From the NCBI RefSeq assembly GCF_019139535.1, contig NZ_CP077073.1, positions 1,433,501 through 1,497,500 of the forward strand: a stretch of 64,000 nt of DNA. Direction: 5' to 3'. A model generated the notes under the pieces. The model made no database searches, was not told the DNA's origin, and saw nothing but the letters and a program-made list of their open reading frames with translations. This stretch comes from Pseudomonas muyukensis. Lineage in GTDB: Bacteria > Pseudomonadota > Gammaproteobacteria > Pseudomonadales > Pseudomonadaceae. Positions 34,166 through 43,741 of the stretch are shown here, piece by piece (position 1 is the stretch's first letter; every line of letters begins with the position of its first letter). A program made the position numbers and the translations under genes.

Positions 34166-35029
34166 TCAGACGGTCTGTTCCTGGACCTGCAGGTAGAGGT
34201 TGTCGATCAACCGGGTGTTACCCAGGTACGCCGCGGCGATCACCACCAGGTCACGGTCATCGACCTGCGCCGGGCGCAGCGTGAGCGCATGCCGCACCTC
34301 CAGGTAGTCCTTGCGCAACCCCGCCGCGTCCAGCTGCGCCTGGCCATCGGCGATCAGCGCCGCGAAGTCGCGCTGGCCACGGCGGATCGCTTCGGCCATG
34401 CCGCTCAGCACACGGTACAGCGCTGGGGCGGCGGCACGTTGCTCAGGGCTCAGGTAGCCATTGCGCGACGACAGCGCCAGGCCATCATCGGCGCGCACGG
34501 TCGGCTCGCCGATGATCTGGATCGGCATGTTCAGGTCACGCACCATGGCGCGGATCACCGCCAGTTGCTGGTAGTCCTTCTCGCCGAACACGGCAAGGTC
34601 TGGCTGGACCATGTTGAACAGCTTGCTGACCACCGTCGCCACGCCCTCGAAGTGGCCCGGGCGGCTGGCGCCGCACAGGCCTTCGGACAACTGCGGCACG
34701 CTGACCCGGGTCTGCACGGCCATGCCGTCGGGGTACATTTCTTCGACGCCGGGCGCGAACAGCAGGTGGCAGCCGGCCTGGAGCAGACGCTCCTGGTCGG
34801 CGGCGAGGGTGCGCGGGTACTTGTCCAGGTCCTCGCCGGCGCCAAACTGCAGCGGGTTGACAAAGATGCTGGCGACCACGAAGTCGGCGCGCTGCGCAGC
34901 CTTGGTCACCAGGGCGGCATGGCCCTGGTGCAGGTTGCCCATGGTCGGCACGAAGCCAATGCGCTTGCCCTCGCCACGGGCCCGCGCCACGGCGGCACGC
35001 AGTTCACGAACGGTCTTGACGGTATTCAT
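34166..35029 (-). CDS. panC: Pantothenate synthetase (pantoate-beta-alanine ligase)
   Basis: PanC (287 residues) joins pantoate and beta-alanine using ATP. The nucleotidyl-binding motif [17 protein letters not shown] (HxGH type) is at about 24-40, followed by [36 protein letters not shown] and [17 protein letters not shown]. The ATG ([10 protein letters not shown]) overlaps the panB stop as ATGA, so translation is coupled. panD is not present here: pgi and panC are separated only by REP elements. Confidence 0.96.
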   Translation of the reverse strand: MNTVKTVRELRAAVARARGEGKRIGFVPTMGNLHQGHAALVTKAAQRADFVVASIFVNPLQFGAGEDLDKYPRTLAADQERLLQAGCHLLFAPGVEEMYPDGMAVQTRVSVPQLSEGLCGASRPGHFEGVATVVSKLFNMVQPDLAVFGEKDYQQLAVIRAMVRDLNMPIQIIGEPTVRADDGLALSSRNGYLSPEQRAAAPALYRVLSGMAEAIRRGQRDFAALIADGQAQLDAAGLRKDYLEVRHALTLRPAQVDDRDLVVIAAAYLGNTRLIDNLYLQVQEQTV

Positions 35030-35826
35030 GCGCTGAACCCATGTTCGCTGCCGGGGAAGCTGACGTCCTTGACCGCCTGCACATAGGCGGCAAGCGCGCT
35101 GTGGATATCTGCCTGGCCGGCCATGAAGTTCTTCACGAACTTCGGCACGCGACCGGTCAGCGACAAGCCGAGCATGTCGTGCAGCACCAGGACCTGGCCA
35201 TCGGTGGCGCTGCCGGCGCCGATGCCGATCACCGGGATGCTCACCGCCTGGGTGATTTCCGCGGCCAGCTCGCTGGGCACGCATTCGAGCAGCAGCATGG
35301 CGGCGCCGGCCTGCTCCAGGGCGATGGCGTCGGCACGCATCTGCCGTGCCTGGGCTTCCTGGCGGCCCTGGACCTTGTAGCCACCGAGCACGTTGACGGT
35401 CTGCGGGGTCAGGCCCATGTGCGCGCACACCGGCACGCCACGCTCGGCCAGCAGGCGAATGGTCTCGCCCAGCCAGGCGGCACCTTCGATCTTGAGCATG
35501 TGCGCGCCGGCGCGCATCAGCTGGGCGGCGTTGAGGAACGCCTGCTCCGGGGTGGCGTGGGCCATGAATGGCAGGTCGGCGAGGATCAGCGCCCCATCGT
35601 TGCCGCGCTTGACGCAGGCGGTGTGGTAGGCCATGTCGTTGTTGCTGACCGGCAGCGTGCTGTCATGGCCTTGCAGGACCATGCCCAGGGAGTCGCCTAC
35701 CAGCAGTACTTCAACGCCAGCCTGGCTCGCGGCCTTGGCGAAGGTCGCGTCATAGCAGGTCAGCATGGTGATCTTTTCACCCTTGGCCTTCAGGCCATGC
35801 AGGGTGGTGAGGGTTACTTCAGGCAT
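35026..35826 (-). CDS. panB: 3-methyl-2-oxobutanoate hydroxymethyltransferase
   Basis: PanB (266 residues) makes ketopantoate from alpha-ketoisovalerate and methylenetetrahydrofolate. The TIM barrel has [64 protein letters not shown] and [24 protein letters not shown], with the metal Asp pair in DSLGM and DLPF. The ATG ([13 protein letters not shown]) follows GAGGATGCCCC. A 250-base gap separates it from folK upstream, where it contains repeated TGTTAC half-sites. Confidence 0.96.
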   Translation of the reverse strand: MPEVTLTTLHGLKAKGEKITMLTCYDATFAKAASQAGVEVLLVGDSLGMVLQGHDSTLPVSNNDMAYHTACVKRGNDGALILADLPFMAHATPEQAFLNAAQLMRAGAHMLKIEGAAWLGETIRLLAERGVPVCAHMGLTPQTVNVLGGYKVQGRQEAQARQMRADAIALEQAGAAMLLLECVPSELAAEITQAVSIPVIGIGAGSATDGQVLVLHDMLGLSLTGRVPKFVKNFMAGQADIHSALAAYVQAVKDVSFPGSEHGFSA

Positions 35827-36076
35827 GTAGGGGCATCCTCGTTCAGGCGCTGTGAAAGACAACTGCGTACAACGCGTGTATTCATCTTCCGGAGCGGCAC
35901 ATCATCGTCGGTGATGTTCGGGCACAGGTCGGTCCGGGCCTAAATGGGTGATTGCGGCAGAGTGGCGCCGCGGGACGCCTATAGTCGTGAGCGAGGTGGG
36001 GGAAGTCAACCAGCGGTGTTACCGCATTGTTACGGTCAGGGTGACACTGGCGTTACCGCCGTCTGGAACGCCCGAA

Positions 36077-36556
36077 TTACAGGCGCTCCAGGCCGACGAA
36101 CGGGCAGTCCTGAAGCAATTGCGCGAGGCTGCGACCGTCGGCGAGACGGAAGTCGGCCGGTACCAGCTCGGCCAGCGGGTAGAGCACGAAGGGGCGCGCC
36201 TGCATGTGGTAGTGGGGCACTTTCAGGCGTGGCACGTCGATGACCTGGTCACCGAACAGCAGCATGTCGAGGTCCAGTGTGCGTGGCCCCCAGCGTTCCT
36301 GGCGCACGCGGCCCTGGTCGTTCTCGATGCCTTGCAAGGCGTCGAGCAGCGCCAGTGGCGCCAGCGCCGTGTCGATGGCCGCCACGGCATTGGTGTAGCG
36401 CGGCTGGCCGGGCAGCAGCGAGTCGCTGGTGTACAGCGCCGACGCCGCCGCCAGGCGGGTGTCGGCGATCAGGTCGAGGGCCTGCAGGGCGCTGCGCAGT
36501 TGCTCGGCAGGCTCGTCGAGGTTACTGCCCAGGCCGATGAAGGCGCGGGTGGACAT
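36077..36556 (-). CDS. folK: 2-amino-4-hydroxy-6-hydroxymethyldihydropteridine pyrophosphokinase
   Basis: FolK (159 residues) transfers pyrophosphate from ATP to hydroxymethyldihydropterin in folate synthesis. Motifs are FIGLGSNLDEPAEQL, YTSDSLLPGQPRYTNAVAAI and the active-site run WGPRTLDLDMLLFGDQVIDVPRLKVPHYHMQARPFVLYPLAELV with two Asp residues (DLDM) for Mg. The ATG (MSTRAFIGLG) lies two bases after the pcnB stop. folK-panB-panC is a common cluster. Confidence 0.96.
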   Translation of the reverse strand: MSTRAFIGLGSNLDEPAEQLRSALQALDLIADTRLAAASALYTSDSLLPGQPRYTNAVAAIDTALAPLALLDALQGIENDQGRVRQERWGPRTLDLDMLLFGDQVIDVPRLKVPHYHMQARPFVLYPLAELVPADFRLADGRSLAQLLQDCPFVGLERL

Positions 36557-36558
36557 GC

Positions 36559-37953
36559 TCAATCCCACGCCTGGTCGTCTTCACGCTTGCGCTTGCTAGC
36601 GCTGCGTTTGCGCTTGCGTGGGCCGGCACTGCTGCTGGCGCCGTCGTCGCGGCTGCCCAGCTCGCGGATCATCTCGCGCCGTTGGCTGTCGTTGGCGTCC
36701 TGGTAGTCGGTCCACCATTGGCCCAGGCCATCGGTTTGCTCGCCGGCGCTTTCACGCAGCAGCAGGAAGTCATAGCCGGCGCGGAAGCGCGGGTTGTCCA
36801 GCATCACGTCGGCGCGCTTGCCGCTGCGGCGTGGCAGGCGCTCCTGCATGTCCCAGATCTCGCGGATCGGCAGGGTGAAGCGCTTGGGGATGGCGATGCG
36901 TTGGCACTGCTCGGCGATCAGGTCGTGGGCCGCGCCGTTCATGGCCGGGATCGGCGGCACGCCCTGGCTTTGCAGGTGCAGCACGCGGCCCGGCAGGGCT
37001 GGCCACAGCAAGGCGGCGAACAGGAAGGCCGGGGTCACCGGCTTGCCCTGCTTGACGCGCAGGTCGGTGTTGCTCAGGGCCTGGCTGATCAGGGTATGGG
37101 TGTAGGTCGGGCGCTCTTCCAGGGCGTGGCTGCTGGCCGGGAACAGCGGCTCGAACAGTTCCAGGTCGACCAGCATCTCGAAGGTGATCGCACCCTGCCC
37201 GTTGAGGAACAGCTTCAGGCTCTCTTCGAACAGCCGCGCCGGCGGGATGTCGCGCAGCATCGGTGCCAGCTGGCGAATCGGCTGCACGGTGTGCTTCTCG
37301 ATGCCGAAGTCCAGCTTGGCGGCGAAACGCACGGCCCGCAGCATGCGCACCGGGTCTTCCTGGTAGCGCTGGGTCGGGTCGCCGATCAGGCGCAACAAGC
37401 GGTTGCGGATGTCGTGGACACCGTTGGCGTAGTCGAGAATGCGCTCGCTGACCGGGTCGTAGTACAGGGCGTTGATGGTGAAGTCACGGCGTTGCGCGTC
37501 TTCTTCCAGGGTGCCGTAGACGTTGTCGCGCAGGATGCGCCCGCTGGCATTGTGCGACGAACGGTGGCTGTCGGCCTGGTCTTCATCGGAATGCGGGGCA
37601 CGGAAGGTGGCGACCTCGATGATCTCGCGACCGAAATGCACATGGACCAGCTTGAAGCGCCGGCCGATGATTCGGGCGTTGCGGAACTCCGCGCGGACCT
37701 GTTCGGGCGTCGCGCTGGTGGCGACGTCGAAGTCCTTGGGGTTGATGCCAAGCAACAGGTCGCGCACGCAGCCGCCGACCAGGTAGGCCTGGTAACCGGC
37801 CGACTGCAGGCGCTCGACGATGCCCACGGCATGACGGCTGAACTGGCTGCGTTGCAGCGAGTGCTGGCTCTTGTTGATCACTTCAGGCGTGGTGCGCCTG
37901 TGGTGCTGGCCACGAACGGGCGGGCGGAACGACTGGAACAGCTTCTTCAGCAT
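36559..37953 (-). CDS. pcnB: Poly(A) polymerase I
   Basis: PcnB (464 residues) adds 3' poly(A) tails that promote RNA decay. The nucleotidyltransferase motif is LVGGCVRDLLLG followed by DFDVAT, with Gly60-Gly61 and catalytic Asp74 and Asp76. The later tRNA-nucleotidyltransferase-like regions RRDFTINALYYD and RVLRA-like VRMLRAVRFAAKLDF follow. The C-terminal tail is strongly basic (RKRKRSASKRKRE), which marks it as poly(A) polymerase rather than CCA-adding enzyme. I used the ATG giving MLKKLFQSFRPP; a GTG three codons upstream is possible. No strong ribosome binding site is visible for either. Confidence 0.93.
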   Translation of the reverse strand: MLKKLFQSFRPPVRGQHHRRTTPEVINKSQHSLQRSQFSRHAVGIVERLQSAGYQAYLVGGCVRDLLLGINPKDFDVATSATPEQVRAEFRNARIIGRRFKLVHVHFGREIIEVATFRAPHSDEDQADSHRSSHNASGRILRDNVYGTLEEDAQRRDFTINALYYDPVSERILDYANGVHDIRNRLLRLIGDPTQRYQEDPVRMLRAVRFAAKLDFGIEKHTVQPIRQLAPMLRDIPPARLFEESLKLFLNGQGAITFEMLVDLELFEPLFPASSHALEERPTYTHTLISQALSNTDLRVKQGKPVTPAFLFAALLWPALPGRVLHLQSQGVPPIPAMNGAAHDLIAEQCQRIAIPKRFTLPIREIWDMQERLPRRSGKRADVMLDNPRFRAGYDFLLLRESAGEQTDGLGQWWTDYQDANDSQRREMIRELGSRDDGASSSAGPRKRKRSASKRKREDDQAWD

Positions 37954-38071
37954 GGGATGCACTGTTTGAAGGAATGTTCGGCCAAGGATAGGAGAATGGC
38001 CGCATGATGGGCGGGGATTCTAGCATTTACTCGGGGGATGGTGTAGGCGGTGTGCCAAGAGGCAATGCAGA

Positions 38072-38450
38072 AGGGAGAAACGACATGGGGAGCCTAAGCT
38101 CCCCATCAAGTCGTTGCGTGCTCTTATTGTTTTTTTATCGGGCTTCTTGTTTTTGTTGAGTGCCCTGTCCACGAAGCCTGAAGCTTGTGGACGACCCCCA
38201 AACCAGGGGTGAAGAGCAAACGGATTGCTTTGGTCGCCGAGTTGATGCTGACCTTGCGGTCCAATCAGTTCAGGTGCTGCTTTTAAGTGCAGTTTTTGTT
38301 GTTCTCTGCCTGATCGTGGGGCAAGCCCCAAACACAACGCCTCTCCAAAAGAATCAGTTAGCTGCGCCTCCGCCGTCTTGTTTTTATTGTGCGTGAGCCG
38401 TTTCGTCTTGTTCTTATTCTGAGTTGCAGTGCTTGTTATTGTTCTTGTAC
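38072..38450 (-). ncRNA. crcZ: Small RNA CrcZ (Hfq/Crc-titrating catabolite RNA)
   Basis: This minus-strand region lies between cbrB and pcnB, where CrcZ lies in Pseudomonas. Six A-rich clusters of the AAnAAnAA Hfq/Crc-binding type are visible on the RNA, at about 38433-38447, 38407-38419, 38378-38390, 38293-38304, 38144-38158 and 38124-38136. A sigma54 promoter directly upstream sets the 5' end near 38450. The 3' end is a stable ATGGGGAGC / GCTCCCCAT hairpin (38085-38106) followed by GTCGTTTC. About 379 bases long, close to known CrcZ RNAs. It sequesters Hfq-Crc and relieves catabolite repression on poor carbon sources. Both ends are inferred. Confidence 0.92.
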
Positions 38451-38460
38451 CAGAGATATA

Positions 38461-38475
38461 GCAGATGCCGTGCCA
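38461..38475 (-). promoter_or_regulatory. Sigma54 promoter of crcZ
   Basis: On the minus strand the sequence is TGGCACGGCATCTGC, matching TGGCAC-N5-TTGC with the GG/GC spacing exact. It lies about 11 bases upstream of the inferred RNA start, as expected for an RpoN promoter driven by CbrB. Confidence 0.88.
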
Positions 38476-38572
38476 ACTTTTGAAAACCCAATGAAACCGG
38501 GGGCTTCGGCGTTTCAGGGAGGGTTTGCCGCGGGGCAAATGTAGAAATTTCGTTACCGTACGCCTCGGGGGA

Positions 38573-38625
38573 TGTTACGGCTGACAGGGTGGGTAACAGA
38601 TTTTTGCGGTAACTGATGTGTTACC
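38573..38625. promoter_or_regulatory. CbrB binding region (TGTTAC-N14-GTAACA) upstream of crcZ
   Basis: TGTTAC (38573-38578) and GTAACA (38593-38598) are separated by exactly 14 bases, the palindrome described for CbrB at the crcZ promoter in P. aeruginosa. Further half-sites are GGTAAC (38608-38613) and TGTTAC (38619-38624), plus GTTAC at 38552-38556. The main palindrome is centred about 135 bases upstream of the predicted crcZ start, suitable for an enhancer-binding protein. Confidence 0.8.
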
Positions 38626-38635
38626 CCCAAACGAC

Positions 38636-38686
38636 CGCGGGGCAAGCCTGCCCCCGCGCACTGTGGGAGCGGGCCTGCCCCGCGAT
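38636..38686. repeat. REP element at the 3' end of cbrB
   Basis: CCGCGGGGCAAGCCTGCCCC, followed by CGCG, and GTGGGAGCGGGCCTGCCCCG, followed by CGAT, form an inverted pair of a third REP family (GGGAGCGGGCTTGCCCCGCG type). It lies 14 bases past the cbrB stop and probably ends or stabilises its mRNA, close to the CbrB sites. Confidence 0.8.
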
Positions 38687-38700
38687 GCATCCAGGCTGGA

Positions 38701-40140
38701 TCAGTTGTCGCTGGTGACGTTGCTCTTGCGCCGCGGGATGCCCAGGCGCTGGCGGCGCTCCCACAGGCACTTGCGGCTGACGCCCAGCTTGCGCGCCAGT
38801 TCGGTCTCGGTCATGTGGTCCTGGTGTTCGAGCACGAAGTGCTGGAAGTAGTCTTCCAGCGACAGGTCCTCGGTCGGCTCGTGGCTGGCGCTGCTGGCAC
38901 CGTTGCCAACCAGGGCCGGCAGGCTGTCGAGCACATCGTCGTCCAGGTCGCTCAGCTCGATGTCGATGCCCAGCAGGTCGGCGGAAATTTCCGCGCTCTC
39001 GCTGAGAATCACCGCACGCTCCACGGCGTTTTCCAGCTCGCGCACGTTACCTGGCCAGCTGTAGTGGCGGATGGCTTGCTCGGCCTCGCTGGAGAAATGC
39101 AGGTCGTCGCGACCGACCCGCGCGCTCTGGCGCGCGAGGAAGGCGTTGGCAATTTCGTTGACGTCGCTGCCACGCTCGCGCAGGGCTGGCAGCTTCAGGG
39201 CGATCACGTGCAGGCGGTAGTAGAGGTCTTCACGGAACTGCCCGGCCTTGGCCAGGTTCTTCAGGTCGCGGTGGGTCGCGGCGATCAGGCGCACATCGAC
39301 CTTTTGCGACTGCACCGAGCCAACCCGGCGGATCTCGCCTTCCTGCAACACGCGCAGCAGACGGGCCTGGGCTTCCAGTGGCAGTTCGCCGATTTCGTCG
39401 AGGAACAGCGTACCGCCGTCGGCGGCCTCGACCAGGCCGGCGCGCCCGGCGCTGGCGCCGGTGAATGCGCCTTTTTCGTGGCCGAACAGTTCGGACTCGA
39501 TCAGGGTTTCCGGGATCGCCGCGCAGTTCACCGAGATCATCGGCGCCTTGGCCCGGCGCGACAGGTTGTGCAGGGCGCGGGCGACCAGTTCCTTGCCGGT
39601 GCCCGACTCGCCCTGGATCAGCACATTGGAGTCGGTGGGCGCGACCTTGCGGATCTTCACGAACAGGTCCTGCATTGGCGCGCAGGAGCCGATGATGCCG
39701 ATTTCGCCGTTGGCCGCGGCCGGTTTGTCGGCGCCAGCCTTGCCATTGGTGGTTCGCGCTTCGCTGGCGGGCGCCGCAGCCGGTGCGTTCTGGCGATCGC
39801 GCAGGATGCGCGCGACGGCCTGGAGCATCTCGTCGTGGTCGAACGGCTTGGCGATGTAGTCCACCGCGCCCATTTTCATCGAGTCCACCGCCGAGCGCAG
39901 GCTGGCGTAGCTGGTCATGATCAGCACCGGGGTGCCCTGGCCGAGCTTGATCAGCTCGGTGCCCGGGGCGCCAGGCAGGCGCAGGTCACTGACGATCAGG
40001 TCGAAGGTGGCAATGCTGAAGCGTTCCTGGGCTTCCTGCACCGAGCCGGCTTCGCTGACCTGGTACTGGTTCCGTTCGAGCAAGCGGCGCAAGGCCGAAC
40101 GGATGATGGTTTCGTCTTCGACGATCAGAATGTGCGGCAT
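38701..40140 (-). CDS. cbrB: Two-component response regulator CbrB (NtrC family)
   Basis: CbrB (479 residues) is the sigma54 activator paired with CbrA and drives crcZ and catabolic genes. The receiver domain (1-120) has phosphoacceptor Asp52 in IVSDLRLPG and the Thr/Lys positions (IMTSYAS, AKPFD). The AAA+ domain has Walker A GESGTGKE at 177-184 and the sigma54-contact motif GAFTGA at 224-229. A Fis-type helix-turn-helix (about 430-475) follows, with [44 protein letters not shown] sequence. The ATG gives [11 protein letters not shown]. It starts four bases after the cbrA stop, in one operon with cbrX and cbrA. Confidence 0.97.
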   Translation of the reverse strand: MPHILIVEDETIIRSALRRLLERNQYQVSEAGSVQEAQERFSIATFDLIVSDLRLPGAPGTELIKLGQGTPVLIMTSYASLRSAVDSMKMGAVDYIAKPFDHDEMLQAVARILRDRQNAPAAAPASEARTTNGKAGADKPAAANGEIGIIGSCAPMQDLFVKIRKVAPTDSNVLIQGESGTGKELVARALHNLSRRAKAPMISVNCAAIPETLIESELFGHEKGAFTGASAGRAGLVEAADGGTLFLDEIGELPLEAQARLLRVLQEGEIRRVGSVQSQKVDVRLIAATHRDLKNLAKAGQFREDLYYRLHVIALKLPALRERGSDVNEIANAFLARQSARVGRDDLHFSSEAEQAIRHYSWPGNVRELENAVERAVILSESAEISADLLGIDIELSDLDDDVLDSLPALVGNGASSASHEPTEDLSLEDYFQHFVLEHQDHMTETELARKLGVSRKCLWERRQRLGIPRRKSNVTSDN

Positions 40141-40144
40141 TGAT

Positions 40145-43120
40145 TCAATTCTCTCGACGGTCTCGAATTTCAGGGGACGTCGCTACGACATGCCGGGGCA
40201 GGGTCACGCGGATCCGGGTACCACGTTGGCGCTCGATGTCGGCCGGGCTGTCGATGGTGATTTGCCCATAATGCTCTTCCACGATCGAATAGACCAGAGC
40301 GAGCCCCAGTCCGGTGCCTTCGCCCGGGTCCTTGGTGGTGAAGAAGGGTTCGAAGAGGCGGTCCATGATGCTTTTCGGAATGCCGCTGCCTTCGTCCTCG
40401 ACGATCAGGTCCACAGTGTGCTCGCTGCTTTCGCTGCGCACGCGCACGGCGCTGCCGGGGGGCGAGGCGTCGCGGGCATTGGAAAGCAGGTTGATCAACA
40501 CCTGGGCCAGACGTTGCGGGTCGCCCTCGACCCAGTGTTGCGGGTCGCAGAGGTTGAAGAACTGTACTTCGAAATTGCGCCGGTTCAAGGCCAGCAGACC
40601 AATGGCGTCCTGCGCCACCTCGGCCAGGCACACCGGCTCTTCGCTGTTCTGCTGGCTGCCGCCGGCGTGGGCGAAGCTCATCAGCGACTGGACGATGCGC
40701 GACACGCGCTTGGTCTGCTCGAGGATCTGGCTGGACAGCTCGATCAGCTCGCCATCGCCCTCGCGTTCTTCGCGCAGGTTCTGCGCCAGGCAGGCGATGC
40801 CGGTGATCGGGTTGCCGATCTCGTGGGCCACGCCGGCGGCCAGGCGGCCGATGCTGGCCAGCCGCTCGGAGTGCACCAGCTTGTCTTCCAGGGCCTGGGT
40901 TTCGGTCAGGTCCTCGACCAGCAGCACCAGGCCGCTGTTGCCGGGGGCCAGCGGCTCGTCGATGGCCGCCTTGTGCAGGTTGAGCCAGCGAGGCTGGCCG
41001 TCGAGGGCCAGGCGTTGCTTGTGCAGGTGCTCGTCGGGCAGGTTGATGAAGCCTTGCAGCAGCCCGCGCCACGGTTCGGCGATGGTCACCAGGCGCGAGC
41101 CGACCACATGCTTGGCGGCGATCCCGGTGAGTTCTTCCATGGCCTTGTTCCACATCAGGATTTCCTGGTCCTTGGCCAGCGAGCAGACACCCATGGGCAG
41201 CTCTTGCAGGGTCTGGCGGTGGTAGCGGCGCAGGGCGTCGAGCTCGGCGGCAAGGCCGGTGAGGCGCGAGTGGTAGTCCTCGAGACGGCTTTCGATGAAG
41301 TGGATGTCCTCGGTGACGTAGTTCTCGTTGCCGGACTTGTAGGGCAGGAAGGTCTCGACCATGTCCTGGGCCACGCTTGGGCCCATCAGGCCGGAGAGGT
41401 TGGCCTCGATGCGGTCGCGCAGGCGGCGCAGGGCGTAGGGCCGGCGCTCGTCGAAGGGCAGGTAGAGGTCGCGCAGGGCTTGTTCGACTTCCTTCTGCGC
41501 GGCCTTGGCGCCCAGTGGCTTGGCCAGCTGGGTGGCGAACTCCTGGGGCGAGGCGGCGTGCAGTTCGCGGCGTTGTGGCCGGCGCACGTTGTCCACCGCG
41601 CAGGCCTCGGCGGCGCTGACCTCTTCGCTGCTGGCGTTGCTGAACAGCGAGATCAAGGTGAACAGCAACACGTTGGCCGCCAGCGAGGCGATGGCTGCCA
41701 TGTGCCAGCTGGTGTCGTCCAGCACGTAGATCATGTCCAGCAACGGGATGTAGAAGCCCTGCAGGTTACCCAGCAGCGGCAGCAGCATGGTCACCATCCA
41801 CACCAGGGTGCCCGCCAGCAGGCCGGCGATGAAACCGCGGCGGTTGGCGGTTGGCCAGTACAGCACCGAAAGCACGCCGGGCAGGAACTGCAAGGTGGCG
41901 ACGAAGGCGACGATGCCCAGGTTGGCCAGGCTCTGGTGGTTGTTCTGGGTCAGGTAGAAGATGAATCCGGCGGTGATGATGGCGACGATCAGCGCGCGAC
42001 GGGTCCATTTCAGCCAGCGGTAGATGTTGCCTTCGGCCGGCGGCTGGTACAGCGGCAGCACCAGGTGGTTCAGGGCCATGCCCGACAACGCCAGGGTGGT
42101 GACGATGATCAGCCCGCTGGCCGCCGACAGCCCGCCGACGTAGGCCAGCAGGGCCAGCGCCTCGTTGTTGGCGGCGATGCCCAGGCCCAGGGTGAAGTAC
42201 TCGGGGTTGGTGCTGGCGCCCAGGCGCAGTCCGGCCCACAGCACCAGCGGCACGGCCAGGCTCATCAGCAGCAGGAACAGTGGCAGGCCCCAGCTGGCGC
42301 TGACCAGCGAGCGCGGGCTGAGGTTTTCGGTGAACGCCATGTGGTACATGTGCGGCATCACGATCGCCGAGGCGAAGAACACCAGCAGCAACGTGCGCCA
42401 TGGGCCTTCCTGCAAGGGGGTGTGCAGGGCGGCGAGGGCGGTCTGGTTCTGCAGCAGCCACACTTCCAGGCCGTGGGGGCCGCCGAACACGCCGTACAGC
42501 GCGTACAGGCCGATCCCGCCCAGGGCCACCAGCTTGATCACCGACTCGAAGGCGATGGCGAACACCAGCCCCTCATGCTTCTCGCGGGTGGCGATATGGC
42601 GCGAGCCGAAGAAGATGGTGAACAGGATGATCAGCGCGCAGAAGGCGAACGCCACCCGCGCCTTGACCGGCTCGCCGGTGAGGATACTGATGGAGTCGGC
42701 CACCGCCTGGATCTGCAAGGCCAGCAACGGCAGCACGCCGATCAGCATGATCACCGTGGTCAGCGCGCCGGCCCAGGTGCTGCGAAAGCGAAACGCCAGC
42801 AGGTCGGCCAGTGACGACAGCTGGTAGGTGCGGGTGATCTTGAGGATCGGGTAGAGCAGTACCGGCGCCAGCAGGAAGGCGCCCGACACCCCCAGGTAAC
42901 AGGCGAGGAAGCCGTAGCCGTACTGGTAGGCCAGGCCCACCGAGCCGTAGAAGGCCCAGGCACTGGCGTAGACGCCCAGCGACAGGGTGTAGGTCAGGGG
43001 GTGGCGAATGACTGCGCGCGGGATCAGCCCGCGTTCGCTGATCCAGGCCACGCCGAACAGCACCAGCAGGTAGGCGGCGCTGATCAGGATCATCTGGGTC
43101 AGGCTAAAGCTCATCGGCAT
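40145..43120 (-). CDS. cbrA: Sensor histidine kinase CbrA with transporter-like domain
   Basis: CbrA (991 residues) is the membrane sensor of the CbrA/CbrB carbon/nitrogen balance system. The N half is an Na+/solute-symporter (SSS)-like region with about 13 membrane helices (residues 1-500), then a STAC-like linker, a PAS domain (about 610-720), a HisKA domain with the phosphorylated His near residue 766 in [16 protein letters not shown], and an HATPase domain with N, G1 ([14 protein letters not shown]) and G2 ([15 protein letters not shown]) boxes. Two adjacent in-frame ATGs (43120 and 43114) are possible. The start overlaps cbrX by 17 bases, indicating translational coupling. Confidence 0.96.
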   Translation of the reverse strand: MPMSFSLTQMILISAAYLLVLFGVAWISERGLIPRAVIRHPLTYTLSLGVYASAWAFYGSVGLAYQYGYGFLACYLGVSGAFLLAPVLLYPILKITRTYQLSSLADLLAFRFRSTWAGALTTVIMLIGVLPLLALQIQAVADSISILTGEPVKARVAFAFCALIILFTIFFGSRHIATREKHEGLVFAIAFESVIKLVALGGIGLYALYGVFGGPHGLEVWLLQNQTALAALHTPLQEGPWRTLLLVFFASAIVMPHMYHMAFTENLSPRSLVSASWGLPLFLLLMSLAVPLVLWAGLRLGASTNPEYFTLGLGIAANNEALALLAYVGGLSAASGLIIVTTLALSGMALNHLVLPLYQPPAEGNIYRWLKWTRRALIVAIITAGFIFYLTQNNHQSLANLGIVAFVATLQFLPGVLSVLYWPTANRRGFIAGLLAGTLVWMVTMLLPLLGNLQGFYIPLLDMIYVLDDTSWHMAAIASLAANVLLFTLISLFSNASSEEVSAAEACAVDNVRRPQRRELHAASPQEFATQLAKPLGAKAAQKEVEQALRDLYLPFDERRPYALRRLRDRIEANLSGLMGPSVAQDMVETFLPYKSGNENYVTEDIHFIESRLEDYHSRLTGLAAELDALRRYHRQTLQELPMGVCSLAKDQEILMWNKAMEELTGIAAKHVVGSRLVTIAEPWRGLLQGFINLPDEHLHKQRLALDGQPRWLNLHKAAIDEPLAPGNSGLVLLVEDLTETQALEDKLVHSERLASIGRLAAGVAHEIGNPITGIACLAQNLREEREGDGELIELSSQILEQTKRVSRIVQSLMSFAHAGGSQQNSEEPVCLAEVAQDAIGLLALNRRNFEVQFFNLCDPQHWVEGDPQRLAQVLINLLSNARDASPPGSAVRVRSESSEHTVDLIVEDEGSGIPKSIMDRLFEPFFTTKDPGEGTGLGLALVYSIVEEHYGQITIDSPADIERQRGTRIRVTLPRHVVATSPEIRDRREN

Positions 43121-43280
43121 CTCGTTGGCTCTGCAGGATGAAGGTGACGACGATCAGGATCAGCCAGAGCAGGTAGGGGCGGTACCAGGCTCCGGTCGGT
43201 TCGATCCACCAGTCCATGATGGCCGGGGAGAACAGGTAGATCCCCACGACCAGAAGCAGGACCAAACGATAGATGTACAT
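43104..43280 (-). CDS. cbrX: Small membrane protein CbrX
   Basis: This short gene encodes a 58-residue protein with two membrane helices: MYIYRLVLLLVVGIYLFSPA at the N terminus and YLLWLILIVVTFIL near the C terminus, joined by MDWWIEPTGAWYRP, with a charged tail SQRDADEL. It is in the position known for cbrX in Pseudomonas, the first gene of cbrXAB. Its ATG has GAGG at 6 bases. Its stop lies inside cbrA, 17 bases past the cbrA start. Earlier work on P. putida linked cbrX translation to cbrA expression; a separate function is not known to me. It is not in frame with any longer open frame and would be missed by a length cut-off. Confidence 0.85.
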   Translation of the reverse strand: MYIYRLVLLLVVGIYLFSPAIMDWWIEPTGAWYRPYLLWLILIVVTFILQSQRDADEL

Positions 43281-43433
43281 GCTGGCCTCGAGGGTTGGGC
43301 GCTGCGGGTTTGGACTTATTATTGGCGCAAATGATGGCGGCGATGCTAGCGGGAATCGGTAGGGTTAGCCAAGGATTTGAATTTGTTGGGCTTTTGATTT
43401 CGTTGAAACACGAGGCTTGCGGTGTTGCGCGGT

Positions 43434-43554
43434 CCCTGTAGGCGCGGCCTTGTGTCGCGATGGGGCTGCGCAGCAGCCCCCGACGATGAGGCGTGATGCA
43501 AGGGGCCCGAGGCCGCTGCGCGCCCTTTTCGCGACACAAGGTCGCTCCTACAAG
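43434..43554. repeat. Inverted pair of REP elements upstream of cbrX, first pair
   Basis: CCTGTAGGCGCGGCCTTGTG, followed by TCGCGATGG, and TTTTCGCGACACAAGGTCGC, followed by TCCTACA, are facing copies of the GGAGCGGCCTTGTGTCGCGA family. This pair and the next lie in the 461-base gap between gluQ and cbrX, which holds no gene. The gap must contain the cbrXAB promoter, which I could not define. Confidence 0.88.
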
Positions 43555-43593
43555 GGGCGCGCACCAGCAACACAGCAGGCGCTGAACGCTATG

Positions 43594-43712
43594 CCTGTAG
43601 GAGCGGCCTTGTGTCGCGATGGGGCGCGCAGCGGCCCCAGGGTTCTCAGGGTTGCCGCAGATATTGCCGGGGCTGCGTTGCAGCCCATCGCGACACAAGG
43701 CCGCTCCTACAC
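43594..43712. repeat. Inverted pair of REP elements, second pair
   Basis: CTGTAGGAGCGGCCTTGTGT, followed by CGCGATGG, and CATCGCGACACAAGGCCGCT, followed by CCTACA, form a second facing pair 40 bases after the first, making a four-copy cluster at the gluQ 3' end. Confidence 0.9.
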
Positions 43713-43741
43713 TGATCGCGTTGGCCGGTCTGGCCTGGGCA

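Noticed and set aside
38020..38538. A 172-residue minus-strand frame over the CrcZ region
   Set aside because: The Lys/Asn-rich stretches (NKNKTKR-like) arise from the AAnAAnAA motifs of CrcZ. Promoter and hairpins fit an RNA gene, not a protein.
39917..42814. A 965-residue plus-strand frame opposite cbrA
   Set aside because: It is antisense to a sensor kinase with full HisKA and HATPase motifs; its Gln/Gly/His-rich content is typical of a shadow frame.
43111..43698. A 195-residue minus-strand frame upstream of cbrA
   Set aside because: It runs through REP repeats and overlaps cbrX in another frame; cbrX has a ribosome binding site and two clear helices.
43434..43712. Regularly repeated elements resembling a CRISPR array
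   Set aside because: There are only four copies in alternating orientation with unequal spacing and palindromic REP structure; no cas genes are present.
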